NCBI GenBank assembly: GCA_028622995.1
Contig: JAJQJQ010000044.1
Span: forward strand, 372,001 to 436,000
Origin: Panagrolaimus kolymaensis
Lineage: Eukaryota > Nematoda > Chromadorea > Rhabditida > Panagrolaimidae
Length of the DNA: 64,000 bases
Direction: 5' to 3'
Position numbers and translations under genes: made by a program. Position 1 is the stretch's first letter, and each line of letters starts with the position of its first letter. The notes below the pieces were generated by a model. That model was given only the letters and a program-made list of their open reading frames with translations. It ran no database searches and was not told where the DNA came from. This document shows positions 1 through 12,278 of the stretch, one piece after another.

Positions 1-1357
1 CTTATTCACACTTGAAAAACATATAAATATTCCAGTCAATGATTCATATACTCATAATTCAAACCTAAACTAGTACTCTTTCAATTTACTCACAAGTGGA
101 CGACATACATAAAAAAAACCCCCTCTCTCTTCTTCAACTGGTCAATGATCTCGTTTTACAGTTTTTGACTATAAAAAAGACGAAATTTGTGAAAAAGAGA
201 GAGAGTAATGAAAAGCAGACGATATATTTTTTAAAGTGGGTACTACTATCATCATTTTTTGGTATCAAAAAACAAAAAACACATCCGGTGGCCTCTGCCT
301 CTATCTTATTTATCATAACCATCAACTAAAAATCAAAATCAATCAAGACAAGAGAAATACATATTATTTCCAAAACTGAAATAAAAAAATATTCCCGTTT
401 TAAAAGACGCAATCACTCTAAAAAAAAATTTTCGTCTTCGTCGTCCTCAAAAACTGCTGTTGCTTTTTCAAACCAAAAAAAATAAAAAAACGCTTGAGGC
501 AATGGAATCATCGTTGGACGGAGAAGTAAGTGTAGTGGACGGAGGAACGCAGAGGGGAAAAACGGCTGACGAGAAAACAAACATCACGCTTTATATTTTT
601 TGGTTTAACAAAAGACAAATGCTTTATTTTTTTCAAAAGCGAAAAAAAAACTATGAATAAGTTTAGTTTGTCGTCTTTTCTTTCTTCTTTTTCTTTACAT
701 TTTTAAAATATTGTAAAAAAGTTTCTATTACCAACAAAAAAATTTTAAACAAACAAATAAAAAAAACTTTTTTCAAAAGAAACTCATAGAAATAAAAAAA
801 CTAGGGTTTGTTTGTTTGTTTGAAAATGACCATTCCAAGGAGAAAAGAAAAAAGCGGGCTTCAGAAATTTAAAAGGCCTTGGTTATAATAAATTATTTGT
901 GGATGTGTACGTATGTATGCTTTTGCGAGAGCGGACGCGATGGGAGTCATGGTGATTTTTGATTGAAAAAAAATTTTTGATGGAGAAAAAATTGAAAAAA
1001 AGGTGAGAAAAACGTGAAATTGAAGTTTTCAAAAATGTGTTTCAAACGTATAGTTTTGAAGCAAAACATGGATTATAAAATTTTCTGGAAAAAAAACAAA
1101 CAAAAATATTTTGCAAACATTGGGATTTCCATAAATACAAAACAGAAGATTTTTGAACTTTTCTGAAGAAAAAAAAGTTAGTAAAGAGAATTTAAAAAAT
1201 ATTGTTAAAATATGGTTACTATCATCTACAAACTTTGCTTCTTGATGAAAGTAAACAAAATTTTTAGCAAAGTTTTTTGTGACATCCATGGTTACTCGAG
1301 CTATTTTTGTTATTTTATTTAACTGACATGGTTTCAAAAAATATGAAGATAATAATG

Positions 1358-1409
1358 ATGATAGTAAAGAAAAATTACCAATACTTTGGAAAAATTTTGT
1401 TACTATCAT
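1358..1409. repeat. Short inverted repeat (ATGATAGTAA arms)
   Basis: ATGATAGTAA at 1358-1367 is matched by TTACTATCAT at 1400-1409, with a 32-bp AT-rich spacer. It belongs to a local set with the same core (see 3393-3441, 4035-4082, 4203-4254). Confidence 0.6.
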
Positions 1410-3392
1410 ATTTTTTCGTCATTAGATCACTAAAACTAATTCTTCTTCTTTTTTTCCTTCAAACAAACTAACCTTGAACTTAGAAAAAAAACTAAAAACT
1501 AAAAACGTTCACACTAAAGAAAAAAAATGAACGTTTTAACCGTTTTTTTTTGTCAATATCTAACACATTCAAAAAAAAATTTTATCAAACGCCTCTCTTT
1601 TTTTAAACGAAAATTACATATTTCTCAAATGTGCTTGCCGCCGCTGCTGTCAAACGCAAAAACAGACACGATTAAATGCAGCAACAAAATATTTTTTTTT
1701 GACAATGAGCATCAAATGGTGTTTCAGTCAGGTTAGTTAATGACTAACTAATATATCGTCGTCGTCGTCCAAAGATTCTTCCCGATATTATTCACAAGCG
1801 TAATCTTTTGTCTTTGAAACAAAAAATCAAGCAACAACAACTAAGCGCCGAGATCGAAACTCAAAAAAAGAAAATACATATAAACGAGTTGAGTTCTTCG
1901 ATCAAAAACTTAAAAAGCAGCTTTAAAAACAAATGTTTTTTACTTTTGGGTGACATTTGTTTGTTCAAACAAAAAAAAATTATATAATAACGGGGAAAAA
2001 ACGTGTTTTGGTTTTGGAATACAATCAATTATTTTTTGTTCTTAGGGGTTTGATGCGACGGCTGTGTCGGTTGTTTGGATGATAATGAAAAATAAATAAA
2101 AAAAGGTCAATCGTCGAAAATGTGTTTAGTAAAAAAAAGATGGTGGCTGAATGAATGAATAATAATAAAAGAAAAAAATACATAAAAAGAGTTAGTTATT
2201 AACGTTCACAAAAAAAAATATGCTTTGTTGTAATCGACAAAAAAATTAAAGTTCAACATGAACATTGAAAATAATAGTAATGACCTTGGAGCAATAAAAG
2301 CAAAAAATTTGATTACTGTCGCGGTTAAATTAAAAAGCAATTATTCACATCGAAACAATGTTCAAAAAAACAAAGTAAATTAAAATCAGTCACAGTTTGT
2401 TGCATATTTTTAAACCGAAACCCAAAAATGATATTAATAAATTTTTGCAAATTATCGTTAAAAATAAATTACTTTCATTTTTTTCCACACAGAAAAGCAA
2501 TCTTCTTCAAAATGCGTTTAATTAATTTGATTTTTAGAACAGAAAAAGCATAATTATTTTTTAAAAAGCAATAAAAAATGCATTTATTTGGAACATGGCT
2601 TCCTTCCTACCTTCCATGAGCTTATTTTTTTTTCTCCCTTTGACATCCATCCTACAATAATTATTTGATATTATAACCACCCACATCAACAAAAAAAAAG
2701 AAGGAACGGAAACATCTGCGCAAATATATTTTTAAAAAAAAGAATATAAATCGAAACAAAAAAATTTTTAATCGCATCATTCAACAATAAAGCGTGTTTG
2801 TTTTCCAAAAAATTTTTTTATTAGGGGTTTTAAATTTTAAGGTTATTGTTTGCTGCTGCCATAAAACATAAACATCGGCGGCGTCGGTGGTGGTGGATTT
2901 TTTTTGTTTAAAACTGTTTTTTAATTTCTTTTTAAAACACACGCATAATCGAATGAAGAAAAAAAAAAGTTACGAAGAGAAATAATTAAAATTGTTTCAG
3001 CGATCAAAAAAAAATAAAAAAATTATTTCGGACACTTATAATATAAACGACGACGACATTGATGATGATGAAGGGTAGGGTGCTGCCTGCTGCTGATGGC
3101 TATTGGAAAGTTATTATATTCGTTCATTTCGATTGAACAACAACGAAAAAATTAAAAGAAGTGATAGATTGAATGAGAGAGGAGGGGAGGAAAGGAAAAA
3201 AGAGAGATCTAAACAGCTGCAGCATCGATCGCTGCTGTTGCGTTTAGTTATAACAAATAAAGAAAAGAAAAAAAATAATATAATAAAAAAAATTATAACG
3301 TTTATTTTGTTTGTGAAAATTTTTATTTATTTAAAAAAAAGATAATTAAAAAGGAAATAAGATTTTTTCGGGTAAATAGGAACCAAAGTGAT

Positions 3393-3441
3393 AGATAGTA
3401 AACGAATTGTAACGATAGTTATTATAAATTATTTACTATCT
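3393..3441. repeat. Short inverted repeat (AGATAGTAAA arms)
   Basis: AGATAGTAAA at 3393-3402 pairs with TTTACTATCT at 3432-3441. Same core as the neighbouring hairpins. Confidence 0.6.
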
Positions 3442-4034
3442 TTTTTGAATCAAGGAAGTAAAAACTTTTATTTTGGAAATAAAAAAAAACAATAATCACT
3501 ATAGTTATTATGTGTATTCAATCGATCGTTACTTTCATTCATTTTCATCGAAACAAAAAGAAAGTAAAGAGAGTAAAAAATTTTGAACAATAAACTTTAG
3601 AATTGAGTTACTTTCAATTTTTATTTAAAAAAAAGTATCAAATATTTTTTTTTATTAATTCTTTTTGACAGAAATCTTTCTTTTTGATTTAAAAAATACA
3701 AAAGTACAGAAAATGTGGGGGTTTGTTTTAGTTTATGGTAATTATAGTTAAGCGGATAAAAATTGAAAAGGAATGTGGAAAATGATTATCCGATAATTGA
3801 AATGTGAGTGAGTGGAGGCAAAAAAAAAGAAAAAAAGATTTAAAAAGTAAAAGAAAATTATTTTTTTTGAGAGTAATGGTCGGGGGACAAACGGATTAAT
3901 ATTGGAGGAGGATAACTACTTGACGACTATTAGGTATAATGCAAAAAAAAAAAAGATTTTAGGAATAGAGAATTAAAGAAAATTTAGAACTTTTATATTT
4001 TGATTTTCGATTAACGAAAAAATTTAGGCTAAAA

Positions 4035-4082
4035 GACAGTAATTAAAATTTTGAGTTTTATTGTTAAAATATTGTTACTGTC
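4035..4082. repeat. Short inverted repeat (GACAGTAA arms)
   Basis: GACAGTAA at 4035-4042 pairs with TTACTGTC at 4075-4082. It is a one-base variant of the GATAGTAA core, and both arms carry the same change, so pairing is kept. Confidence 0.55.
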
Positions 4083-4202
4083 ATTATTTTTTCTCCAAGT
4101 ACTAGAATCCCACACATCAAAACTAAAACCATAGTTAATTAGCTCTAAAAAAATCATCCCAAAGGAATTACTCTTCTTCATAATAATTGCATAATATATA
4201 AT

Positions 4203-4254
4203 AGATAGTAATCAAATTTTAAACAATAAAAATAACAGAATTTGATTACTATCT
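4203..4254. repeat. Perfect 16-bp inverted repeat hairpin
   Basis: AGATAGTAATCAAATT at 4203-4218 is the exact reverse complement of 4239-4254, with a 20-bp AT-rich loop. It is the best-preserved member of the GATAGTAA hairpin set in the first 5.5 kb. Confidence 0.75.
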
Positions 4255-7200
4255 TCTTTCTTCTCATTTTTCTTCTTCGTTTTCCTTCCGCTCTATTTGC
4301 ATAAATAATAATATTGGTTAATTGGCTTATTTTTATTTTTTAATGTAACGACAACCGAAAAACAAACTATTAACTATAAATTTTAAATGCTGTTTCGCTT
4401 CCACAAGCATCCATTTTAAGGTCATAAGCTTCTCTGCCAGCTGCCAGCTGACCGACCACAAACAAGGGTAAAAACATTTTTTTTATTTGTGCCAAAAATA
4501 AAAATAAAACTCAAAGAGCATGGAAAATATTTTTTTAAATATAAAAAAATGCCATGAAAGCAATGTAATTCAATTATCGTAAAAATGAACTTTAATTATT
4601 TTAGAAAAAAAAGTAAATTTATTTTTTTGTAAAAAAATATTTTTTGTTTTGTTTATTTACTTACTCTTTGAGCCAAAACACATTCAGGCTGCTCAGACTT
4701 TGTTTTTTTTATTTGGCTTCATCCAAGGAAAATAAGAAGAACATCAAAGTTTAAAAAACGGAAGAAATGGAAAATAAAATGATTTTGAAAAAAATAAATA
4801 AATAAAAAACATTATGTTTTTGTCTTTATTTTTATTATTTTTTTTTGTATGAAAAAGTTTCCAGAAAAAAAAAAAGACAGAGAAGGACTAGTCATGGTGA
4901 GCGAAGCAGAGCAGCAGCTGGAGAAAAAGTGACTGTGTGAAGGTGGTAGTTTTCATTTATTTTTTGTTTCCAGAAAAAAGAAAATAAATAATGGTTTTTC
5001 GAGCGCTAAAAATGCAGAATCAAAGTGTTTGTTAAAAAAAAAACAAAAATTAAATAAATACGCTTTTTGTTTTGTTTTGTTTTGTTTAGTATTTTAATTC
5101 GATGCCAAAACTGTTTTGAAATTAATTTTCTATGATTATTGAAAAACCATTAATAAAAAAAATGTCAGTGCTGATTGGAGATGAAAGTAGTCAAAATTAA
5201 GCAATACTATGTAAAAAATATATTACTATCTTTTTAAAATGGTTTCGTGGCAAAAAAATTTAATTATCTTTGTAAAGAATTATAAGATTTTCTTTTTTAA
5301 TTAGTTTTAGTTAAATTTTGACTTAAAATTTCCTTTCTAAAAACCCCATTAACAAAGTTTAAAGGCAAAAGCCAAAGGAAAGTAATAAAATTTGAAGGAT
5401 AAAAAAGTAAAAAAATGTTACTGTCAAATTAGCGAATTTGTAAAAAAAAAAGAAGATTAATCACTTTTTAATAAAAAAAACTTTTTAAAAACTCGCTTTG
5501 AAAGTTTCTAGTTAACCGTGAAAAAATGTTAAAGAATCAAAAATCAGAATCGTCAATTTCAATGAACAGCTTTCAAAATAAAAATAAAACTATTGCATAA
5601 ACAAGAAATAAAAAAAACTTGCGTTCACGCATGCTTATTTACTTGCGTTGATTTTTTGCAACAAAAAATGAAAATGAAAATAATTGTGGAATCGATCATG
5701 AAATTTTAGCATTTTTTTCAAGGTTAAGTACCTAAAAGAAAAAAGGGTAAAAAAAGAAAGGAAAATTTCAAAGAAAAATAATAAAAAAAGAATTGAAATT
5801 TTACACAAAAAAAGAAGTGACAGATGCCGCCGCCATCAAAAAAACATTTTTTTGCAAAAGGAAAAGTTGAAGTTTGCCGCCAAATTTAACGCTAGAAAAA
5901 AACCTAAAAATACATTCATTTACAGGTACAAAATTTTCTTTTTTTGCTTCCTAAAAAAAATAAAAAAAATCAATGTTTTCTGAACTAAAAATTATGAAAA
6001 CATATTTATGAGAGCTTGAAAAATTTTAATATTCAAGCATCTCTAATCAAAGCTTTTGGGGAAAAATCGAAGTTGATTATTCTACCTGCTTTTTATTATT
6101 CTCTCACTTTTCAAGAAAAAAAATAAAGCGAAAAAACCAAAAATAAAAAAAATAACCTAAATCTTGCTCGAAAAAAAAAATTTAAGCTCTCATTAGTTAG
6201 TAGTTCCGCTACTTCCTTTTTTTTTAACTTTACTAGTAAAAAAATTTTCATTGATGTCCATCGCGTTTTTTAAATTTAAGCAAAACAAAAAAACACGATC
6301 TAACAAACCAACCTTGCATCGACTAGCACTTTTGTCAAAGTAGTTTGAGAAACACTAACTAAGTAGCCGTTGGTCATTTTTTTGTGGATAAAAAAAACTT
6401 TAGGTACTTTCACTTTTTTTTATTTGCATTTGTAAAAAAAGGAAAGAAAAAAAACTGGATTAGCAGCAGCAAAATAAAAAAAAAGGTAAGAAGAAAGAAA
6501 AGAGTAAAGTTGAAAGATTTTTTATTCTTTCAAACACCCGAAAAGGAAAAACGAAGAAAGTGAAAGGATGGATTTAAGAAAGAATATTTTAAATACGCAG
6601 GACATAAGTGCTTGCGCGACCGTCGTCAGACATCGCAACCAACAAGGAGCAAAAAAAAAAAGGGTTTTTAGAGAAAATGAGTATGTATTAGAGTGACCGG
6701 TCTCTACAACAACAACTACAATAAAAAAAAAAATGAGAGAGAAAGAAAAAATATTCTCAGGTCAATAAGGTCGTCGCCGTCACGGTTCCTTCGGTGGTGG
6801 TAGTGGTGGTTGCGTGCAGCAACACACAACTGGCAGCAGCAGTAATAGTGGCAAACAACTCAGGATGGATGGATATTTGATGGTCAAAAGCGCGACTGAG
6901 ACAAATAAATAAATAAAAAACGTAAAGAAGTGAAAAAGGTTTTTTTGAGATTTTGAGAAAAATGAAAGTAAAACCGGAATTGCAATTTGAATCATGTGTT
7001 TTAAGTGAAGTTCGAAGGATATTTTGAAGAAAAAAAAAATGAGATCATGGAATTTCTTAAGTAAAAATTAAAAAAACGGCAAAATTTTATGCAGAAAGCT
7101 TTCTAACATTTTTGGACGAAAAAATAAAAAATGGAACGGAATCAATTTACATATATGCAAATTTGTGTTTTATCGTATTTACTGTTGTCATGGTTGACCG

Positions 7201-7721
7201 ATGCATACTTCAAAATAAAAACTAGGGTTATCTTCCGTTTATTTATGAATAAAAAAAGTTTTGTTCCAAACTGTTTAAAAAAAAATATGAAGGATACTTT
7301 TTTTTTAAATTTAGGTCGAATTTTCTTAAATCTCTGAATTAACACATTATGTTGCAGGAATAATAGTCTGTAGATTGTAGCATTAACAACATATACGCCA
7401 TTTTTGTTCCAACAATTACGAAAAGAGTGGGAAAACGAAATAATTCAAAAAAATGAAAGTAACATTGATGCTTAGATTTTTTGATATAAATCTTCTTATT
7501 AAAATAGCTTCAAATGTTTGTTTTTACTCTTAAAAATGCTAATATTTGTATCGTACATTTCCTAATTTTCACCACCTAAGTTTTTTTTTTGACAAGAAAA
7601 TAATAATAAAACAATGCAAATCTTGCAAGTTTTCCATGAAACTTTTTTTCTTTATTGAACAACAAAATAAAGAGTAAATTTTCAGGCGTGTTTTTACTTC
7701 AAAAAAGTTTTAAACTGAAAT

Positions 7722-9615
7722 ATGGTCGATAAACTAACATTCAATCTTTCAAACTTTCATCAACAAGATTTCCTGTTTCCTTTGAAGCTCATCAACTACG
7801 TCAACAAAGGAGCTGATGCCAATGTTAAACAAAAGCTGGATCGAACATGCAAGTACTTTTATAACGAACTTCCGTATCTCATCATAGATAGTTTGGAAAT
7901 CAACGAAGCAAAGCAACGACTTGAAAATGAAACTTATGGTGGATGTATTGATTTTACTGACGACGACGAACTTCAAGCTTTTATGAATAAGAATAATCGA
8001 ATCTGGATTACAACAAAAATAAATTTATTTATCCGACACAATCTTGATGGAAAATTTGCTGATAAAATTATTAGATGTGATGCTACTGAAGTTTCAGTTT
8101 TTGATGCTGATTTTCCGTATACTGATTTCAAAACGCTAACAAAATCTGGAAAAGTTGAATATTTGGATATGTCTGCTTCTTCAATTATTTCCGACCAAGG
8201 TTCTGTTCCATTGGAAGATGTATTAGCTTTGGTACCTAACGCTCGAACTATACGGTAAGGATTTCCAACTTTATTCATTTGTAAAATGCATTTTTAGGAT
8301 GTTAGATTGCCATCTTACTAATAAAACAATGAAAAAATTACTTGCAATTCCATGGAAGCAGAAGATTATTGAATTGAATCTCAACAATGTCGATGGTCCA
8401 TTGGATGGTAAATTATTCTTCAAATTTGTCAAAGTAAACATTTTGTGTTTTACTTCAATGTAATCGTTGAGTTTTAGAAATTCGTTCATCATGAAGCTCA
8501 TATGCAAGTTAGCTTCACTTTTGAAAACAAAACATTTGGAAAAGCTTACAATAAGAAAGTTTTAAAATCTGGCGAAAACTTACCTATATTTGGAACCATG
8601 GATACTCCAGTCAAGAAGAAGAAAACTTGGATGAAACGTTGCCTTCAAATTATTCGCAGAAAATTTGTGCCACCAAAACATGTATCAAAGCTCGATGAAG
8701 AACTCTCTCCTCCAAAGAAGATTACTTACAATGATGAAAACATTGAACGCCAATATACTGCATTTCCATATCCACACATGTGTTACATCCGTGAAAATGC
8801 AGATGCTGAACTTTGGAAGAAGTTGGAACAAACTTGCAAGTTCTTTCATCAAAAGAATCCTTACTTGATGGTTGATGATTTTCATATTGAAAATGATGGC
8901 AAAATCACTTTGACCGTTGATGATAAGAAGTTAATGTTTGAAAATGATGAAGAAATTGGAAAAATTGATAAATTTTTATGGATTACAAATTCAATTGATA
9001 ATGTTGGGACTGGTGGTTTATACATGCAAGATCGAATTGATGCGGTTAAAATTTCGACTGGCTCTTTTGTTTATTCAAATAATCACTTTAAATGGTTAAC
9101 AAAATCACGAAAAGTAAAAGATTGGAATTCAATTGAAGGTCTCATCAAAAATAATGAATATTCTAAAGTTATTTCTCTCAATGAATTGTTGGTTCATCTT
9201 CAAAATGTGGAAATTTTTCGGTATGTTTTTTCTTTATAATTTCTTTGGAGTTTATTTACATATTTTAGCGCTCATATTCGTGGAATTCAACCTGATTATC
9301 CAAATGAACCAATTTCACTTCCCCAAAGCAACAAAATCAAATATTTTGAAATTATTTTTCTCGAAAATTCAATTCAAGCTGATTCATTGTTTGATGTTCT
9401 TAAAGTAAGATTTTAGTCATTTTTACTTTTTTTTTTATCTAATAACAACTTTAACCCATTTTTAGACTTCTCTTGCTCCCAAAGCTATGGTCAAGATTGA
9501 TCTGAGTGATTTGATTGAACATATGGATATTGAAGAATTCAAAGCTCAAATGAAGGCACTTTTGGGGAAATGGAAGCCGGAAATTGAAAAGCCTACCTTT
9601 AAAATAATTTCATAA
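7722..9615 (+). CDS. Two-module F-box-like protein (copy A)
   Basis: Five exons (7722-8254, 8298-8433, 8478-9220, 9269-9404, 9466-9615) give about 565 residues. Each half has an F-box-like segment (an FP...I.......KL..TCK.F helix region, near residues 15-60 and 312-355) followed by an LRR-like stretch with the motif KS.KV.....I and a Leu-rich block ending S/TLAPKA in the second half. F-box proteins usually bind Skp1 and bring substrates to SCF ubiquitin ligases; that role is inferred from the resemblance only. Exons 2 and 4 are both 136 nt and lie between a phase-2 and a phase-0 intron, so the two halves are an internal duplication. The start MVDKL is shared with the copies at 56149 and 60206. 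A poly(A) signal AATAAA follows near 9664. No breaks are seen. Confidence 0.8.
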
Positions 9616-10180
9616 AATTGTATTGTCTACTAATTATTTTACTGTGTGTTTAAAGTTTATAAAAATAAAATATAAGTTATTTGACTCCTCTTTTTTTGGT
9701 TTTAGAATCGAATTGTAAAAGCTATAAAAATTTTATTCAAGTTTCATGGAAAATAGCATCTTTCTTTAGCGTCTGGCATCCTAGTTTGACTCGTTCTTTT
9801 TTACCTTTAAAAAATTATATTTCAACTTTGGTTGGTTGAACATCAATCGACGAATAATCGTTCCAAAAAGGTTCGTATTAAAATTTCATTGCCCTTTATT
9901 GCGGCTTTGAAAAAATTTATAAATTTTGGAATGCTTCTGCTTTATTGCAGAAGCAAATAAACTTTAAAAAAATGTATCTTCATAGATGTGTGTAACTTTT
10001 TTAATAATTGAATTGTTTGTATTCAAATTATCATTGCTTCTTTTTTGTTTTACACAAAATCCCTTTTTTGATTGAATCAGAAAATTAGCATATCATCAAA
10101 TAATTTTACTTTGATTTTTACAATGAGTTGCTAGATTTCATTCGTCGGTTTGAGCACTTTCTTCGTTTGCGACTATAACG
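9616..10180. other. Intergenic region with a small hairpin
   Basis: Between two plus-strand genes. It contains GCTTCTGC (9933-9940) and GCAGAAGC (9947-9954) around a 6-nt loop, an 8-bp perfect stem in otherwise AT-rich DNA. No gene is seen. Confidence 0.5.
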
Positions 10181-11987
10181 ATGGGTGCAGTGAATTCAAG
10201 GCATGATTTTACAGTAATGCTTTTAAATTTTATTATGTTTGTTGTTATCTTGACTCACATCTTTTTCTAGATTCGACCAAGAACGGGAATAGGAAATGCT
10301 GAACGAATGTATGTTTTACTATTTATTCCACTACCTTCCATGTTTCATTCTCTCTTTCCATTTTTTAGGGTTGCTGGTCATGAAACAACATTTCATCAAG
10401 AATTTCCAACCAAAGTGGATCCACTTCAAATCCTCGAAGATCAACCTCATCCAACATCATCAACATGTGTCATCAACTTTGATTCACCATTTCCATCCAA
10501 TTCAAATATAGCAACAGCCAAACATGAAGTTCAACCATGCTTTGTTCATCAAAAGTTTCTCAATTCTCATCTCAAAGTTGTCACTACTCTTCCACTTTCA
10601 CCAGCAGCAATATTGAAAAGGCTAGAACCTAAAACCAAATTTCAAAGATGTATGTCTCATTTTCCATCGGGTGAAGATTGTTTTGATGGATTATGTTGGA
10701 TTTCAAAAGTTTTGTATATTATGTGTCCACCTTTTCCGCGATGGATGATTCAAAAAGCTGCCTTTCATCCACCTGAAAATGGAAGATATTATTTTTTGAT
10801 TGCTGGTGAAGTAAGTTTGATACTGTTTTTTGGATGCTATTAAAACTTGGCTCTTTTTAGGATGGAAATCGAAAAGAAATATTTTCAGCTAAAGATGCTT
10901 TGAATCAACCAAACTTAAGAATCTGCTTTCGTGCTTATTTAACTCGAAGCTTTATGGAATTAACTGTTGCAGAAGGATTTATTCGAACTAAAGTAACTAA
11001 TATTCTTCTTCCTTCATTAACTTTGAATAACATTTCTTTCCATTTTTGGCTCATTTTATCAAAACATCTCTGGATCATTATTTGGTTGCTGCTCATTTCA
11101 CTTGTATGGCATCACATGTTGGAGAACACAAATCACCGAAAATTATGATACTTTCACAACCAAATAGCAGTGATCTTGGTGCTTGTATGATTTGTGATCC
11201 AACTTTAGTGGAAATTGCAGATTCATTGAATTGTGATCTCATTGCTTATGATTACAGTGGATATGGATGCTCAACTGGTTCACCATCTCAAGAAGCTATT
11301 TTCTCTTGCATTGAAGCAATATATTCTTTCGTGAAAAACGATCTTCGCTATGATGATAAAGATATTACTTTGTTTGGATTCAGTATGGGAACAGCTGCAA
11401 GTATTCATTTAGCTTCAATTCATCAAAATGTAAGCTTTTCAATGGTATCTATGGTTGCTATAGCTATACATTTTTCAATAGTTTCTAAATTTACTTCTTC
11501 TTTTTTAGCTATGTGGAATGATCCTTGTTGCTCCATTTACATCATTGCTGCGAATAATAGGAACTACTGATAACCCAACAACTTGCTGTTTGGATCAATT
11601 TTCAAGGTTTGAACTTTTTTTCTCTTAGCATCTTCTTATCTTCTTCTTGTTTTTAGTTATGACAAAGCTATAAAAATTACAACTCGAACTTTAATTTGTC
11701 ATGGAATGAATGATTCTATGGTTGGAACAGAACATAGTGAAATACTTCGAAAACGACTTCAAAATGCTGCTGAACCTTTTTATGTTCCAAATGCTACTCA
11801 TAGAGTATGTTTTCTTTGATTTGCTTTATTGATTCATTTATTTTTTTAGGGGATATTTAGTGAAATTTCTATGTGGAAAAGAATACGAAAATTTGTGGAT
11901 GATGAACTTGGATTTTTCAAAGAATGGGAAGGAATTGTGACTTTTGTTAAAACTTCATCTGTCTCTTCTCCTGATGATATTAAATAA
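10181..11987 (+). CDS. ABHD17-like alpha/beta serine hydrolase, one exon junction unresolved
   Basis: Family ABHD17 enzymes are membrane-linked depalmitoylases. The start MGAVNS resembles an N-myristoylation signal. Exons: 10181-10213, 10271-10308, 10369-10810, 10861-10992, about 11061-11429, 11509-11606, 11657-11804, 11850-11987. The nucleophile elbow GFSMG (after YDYSGYG), the acid in CHGMND and the His in NATHR give a complete Ser-Asp-His triad in family order. The junction after exon 4 is odd: a good donor GTAACT starts at 10993, but there is no AG dinucleotide from 10995 to 11122, and the next exon is in another frame. This is either a lost acceptor, a frameshift or a sequence error. A poly(A) signal AATAAA lies near 12034. 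Distant from textbook ABHD17 in the middle region. Confidence 0.7.
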
Positions 11988-12278
11988 TAATGTATTTGTA
12001 ATAATTGTATGTATGTGAAAATAATTTTTTGAATAAAGATTTGAAAATTTGATTAAACGATTGGCGAAAAAGGATTTGAAACATATCTCTAAGTTTAGAA
12101 GACAGTTAAATTTAAACGTATTTTATGAGGCTTTTTCAATACGAGTCGGAGCAGAACTTTTTCGATACTCCCTGCCTATAATTAGCAAAATGATACTTAT
12201 TATTGAGATTAAGAGGTACAAAAGCAATGAATATTAAACAATTATTACACAAAAAATTAACACAAACTATAAAATCAA

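Larger units (their letters stand above)
1..7721. other. Long AT-rich region without a recognisable gene
   Basis: Open frames here are short, low-complexity and unlike any family I know. I see no splice-linked exons. The stretch is full of A and T runs and purine-rich patches. It contains several short inverted repeats with GATAGTAA/TTACTATC arms (annotated separately) and a (GTTTT)n run near 5069-5090. It could be an intergenic control region or a large intron of a gene lying outside the window; the sequence does not decide. Confidence 0.5.

Noticed and set aside
6780..6995. Minus-strand frame with a hydrophobic start and Pro-rich end
   Set aside because: Low complexity, no introns or homologues in the window, and composition as expected for GGTGGTGG-type repeats.
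1..7721. tRNA, rRNA or CRISPR features
   Set aside because: None of the expected structures or regular spacers are visible here or elsewhere in the window.
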